NCBI RefSeq assembly: GCF_029533155.1
Contig: NZ_JAIZDB010000020.1
Span: forward strand, 1 to 64,000
Source of the DNA: Psychrobacillus antarcticus
GTDB lineage: Bacteria; Bacillota; Bacilli; Bacillales_A; Planococcaceae
Direction: 5' to 3'
Length of the DNA: 64,000 nucleotides
The notes beneath the pieces are model-generated. The model worked only from the letters and a program-made list of their open reading frames with translations, did not search any database and had not been told where the DNA came from. Positions 62,378 to 64,000 of the stretch are shown here, piece by piece. The first letter of the stretch is position 1; each line of letters opens with the position of its first letter. A program made the translations under genes and the position numbers.

Positions 62378-62723
62378 ATAACTACCTCTCAAAAATATAA
62401 TAGGTTCATTTGTTAACGGGATAAACTTCATATACCCTAAATGTTTACTTTAAGGGTATATTCATTATAAAAAAAGGCTATTTTTTTAAAGGAATTTGTG
62501 TGCAATATTACACTTTTCTATAATTAACGGCGGAACGACTCGCTCTTTTACATAGAACAAGTTTGTGAGATATATAACTTAAGGTAACCGTTTGAACAAG
62601 AGTTAGCCGTTTCATATAGTTAATGTTATAAGAAATGGACCTAATGCACCTGCACACATATGAAAATATAAAGTAAACTTATTTTCCTCCTCCAATTTCT
62701 CTCCTCCATCAGCTAAGCTTAGA
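62378..62723. other. Intergenic region without recognised features
   Basis: About 345 bp, AT-rich. TTAACGGC (about 62524) and GCCGTT (about 62607) give a weak inverted repeat; no gene, terminator of quality or RNA motif is evident. Confidence 0.4.
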
Positions 62724-63479
62724 CTACTTTTTTATGACTTTAATAATCATAGTAGTCGGGAATCTCTTTGCTTTGTATAAAGAATAATATCGATCAGATA
62801 TTTCTTCCTTAGCCGACTCATAATTTACTGATACATCACTTTCTATTACAGAGTCAATCGTAAATCCTGCTTTTATCAATTCATTTATATATGTACTAAG
62901 CTTTCTATTAGGAATTACCATAGGAGCATCTTCTCCTTTAAAATTCGGATATGTTGTAAATCCTTCCTCCTGGTATGATCCATTAAGACTTAGTTGGCCA
63001 TTGTTACTGATAATATGAGTATATAACGGATGATCCCAACTAAATACAAAGCTTCCTCCCTGCTTCAAATAGGAATGAATCAATCGGAAGGTAGAAGTCA
63101 AATCAGTAGTCCATCCAATAGCATAAATAGAATAAACACAGTCAAAATAAAATTTTGGCAATCCAATATCAACTTCCATCGGGGAACAGAATAAATGAGT
63201 GTCTAAATCTTTTAGCGTTTCCTCGGCAGCCTTAATCTGATTCTCAGAAAAGTCGACTCCCCATAGTTCGCCAGCCCCCCTGTCAGCCATATACATTAAT
63301 GAATGTCCACTGCCGCAACCAATCTCTAGCACCTTTTTGTTTGCCATTTCTTCCAATAATCCTAATTCATCTTCCGTTTGGGCAAAGGGACCATAACTAG
63401 GTAAAGCATCTACACCATAAAAATGGTGAGCAACCTTATCCCAACTCCTCTTATTCTGTTTTAGGTTTTCAGTTGTCAT
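62724..63479 (-). CDS. Class I SAM-dependent methyltransferase
   Basis: A 251-residue methyltransferase. SAM-binding motif I is KKVLEIGCGSGHSLMYMADR (about 54-73), motif II GVDFSENQIKAAEETL, and a motif-IV-like FDCVYSIYAIGW with SFVFSWDHP. N-terminal SWDKVAHHFYGVDALPSYGP matches the YcgJ/UbiE-like small-molecule methyltransferases. The substrate is unknown. The start codon is preceded only by a weak GGAAATGGAG site. Confidence 0.87.
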   Translation of the reverse strand: MTTENLKQNKRSWDKVAHHFYGVDALPSYGPFAQTEDELGLLEEMANKKVLEIGCGSGHSLMYMADRGAGELWGVDFSENQIKAAEETLKDLDTHLFCSPMEVDIGLPKFYFDCVYSIYAIGWTTDLTSTFRLIHSYLKQGGSFVFSWDHPLYTHIISNNGQLSLNGSYQEEGFTTYPNFKGEDAPMVIPNRKLSTYINELIKAGFTIDSVIESDVSVNYESAKEEISDRYYSLYKAKRFPTTMIIKVIKK

Positions 63480-63515
63480 TTTTTCTGCTCCATTTCCTAG
63501 TAATGTACTGAAAAT

Positions 63516-64000
63516 TTAAAGTGGACAATAACGCTTTATAATTTCGAACAAGCGTTGAGAATTTTCAGTTGATACATTTTCAGCTAATCTTGCTCCTGCC
63601 ATAATTGGTGCCCATTCAACAACTTCTTCTATCGGCAAACCAAGTTTCCTACAGTAAAGCTGTAAATACATCTCCGCTAATTCCATAGAAAACTGTGAAT
63701 ATAATAGATAAGTACGATATATGTCAGCACGAATGTCTCCTGCACTCGCATCAACCCAATCAATTATTGTCATTTTCTTATTAGACACAATCAGATTAAA
63801 AGGATGGAAATCTCCATGACAAAGGCTTGTTTCATTTTCATATGACAGCAACTCAAGTCTATTAATTAATATATACTTTTGTTTCTGATCTAGAATAGGT
63901 GCCGATTCAATCTGTCTTCTTAATTTTCGGGACATAGGTTCAAGTGAATTCGGAACAACCATATGGATTTGCTGTTGCACATTACAGAATATTTCCATGT
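63516..64000 (-). CDS. Aminoglycoside phosphotransferase/choline kinase-fold protein, N-terminus outside the window
   Basis: The frame is open to the window edge; the visible C-terminal ~160 residues hold the catalytic loop LCHGDFHPFNLIVSNKK (Brenner motif HGD-x4-N) and the metal-binding TIIDWVDASAGDIRADI. This is the APH/ChoK kinase-like family. Many chromosomal members are not resistance enzymes, and no substrate can be assigned from this part. It ends 36 bp before the methyltransferase start, so they may be co-transcribed. Confidence 0.8.
   Translation of the reverse strand, partial: MEIFCNVQQQIHMVVPNSLEPMSRKLRRQIESAPILDQKQKYILINRLELLSYENETSLCHGDFHPFNLIVSNKKMTIIDWVDASAGDIRADIYRTYLLYSQFSMELAEMYLQLYCRKLGLPIEEVVEWAPIMAGARLAENVSTENSQRLFEIIKRYCPL

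Overview
The window reads as a chromosomal stretch of a low-GC, spore-forming, flagellated Gram-positive bacterium of the Bacillales. Supporting features are AGGAGG-type ribosome-binding sites, GTG and TTG starts, a CwlJ spore-cortex hydrolase, MotAB, HemAT and an MreBH-like protein, together with five cis-regulatory RNAs (TPP, T-box, purine, preQ1-I, guanidine-I). Gene content and the type of dispersed repeat fit the Planococcaceae (Psychrobacillus-like), but the genus is an inference. I saw no rRNA, tRNA, CRISPR array or prophage.

Layout. 1-150: tail and right end of an IS3-family element. 153-3420: YihY/YtxH pair, an alanine/glycine symporter, a DUF1128 protein. 3470-4080: a ~600-bp dispersed repeat (copy A). 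4285-6360: psuK-psuG pseudouridine catabolism under an apparent self-operator. 6398-8016: motAB with a SigD-like promoter. 8145-12306: M29 aminopeptidase, a small membrane protein, MreBH, a structured repeat, repeat copy B, carbonic anhydrase. 12405-19957: peptidases, Map, the TPP-riboswitch-controlled thiT, small membrane proteins, a GDSL hydrolase. 19961-25495: a second M29 peptidase, DEAD helicase, FbpA-like protein, VanZ, ATPase, HAD phosphatase. 25849-29497: T-box-controlled serA and aspartate kinase. 29531-34351: NUDIX-GNAT fusion, a candidate orphan structured RNA, MFS transporter, HemAT, CwlJ. 34453-36592: purine-riboswitch xpt-pbuX. 36805-43711: MCP, FAD oxidase, S66 peptidase, YpfJ-type peptidase, dapF, LysM-3D protein, NUDIX. 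43810-46936: preQ1-controlled queT and an osmoprotectant ABC operon. 47362-52533: ring-cleaving dioxygenase, ornithine-cyclodeaminase homologue, MFS transporter, and XRE-cupin and GntR regulators. 52787-53435: repeat copy C. 53662-56586: a gluconate-2-dehydrogenase-like oxidoreductase locus behind tandem palindromes. 56805-64000: PLD-like protein, a NUDIX gene broken by a TnpB-less IS605-type remnant, two decayed genes around an FNR-like palindrome, the guanidine exporter pair, pentapeptide protein, methyltransferase and a cut-off kinase-like gene.

The most unusual signals are non-coding. (1) Seven intergenic arrays at six loci place a short core every ~21 bp (two helical turns), each array with a different core word. 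(2) A large dispersed element occurs in two long copies whose central hairpin is completely different in sequence yet perfectly self-complementary in both. (3) A 150-bp IS200/IS605-like remnant lies inside a NUDIX gene, arranged as expected for an omega-RNA scaffold whose guide would match the empty site. (4) An orphan structured RNA candidate lies at 30680-30830.
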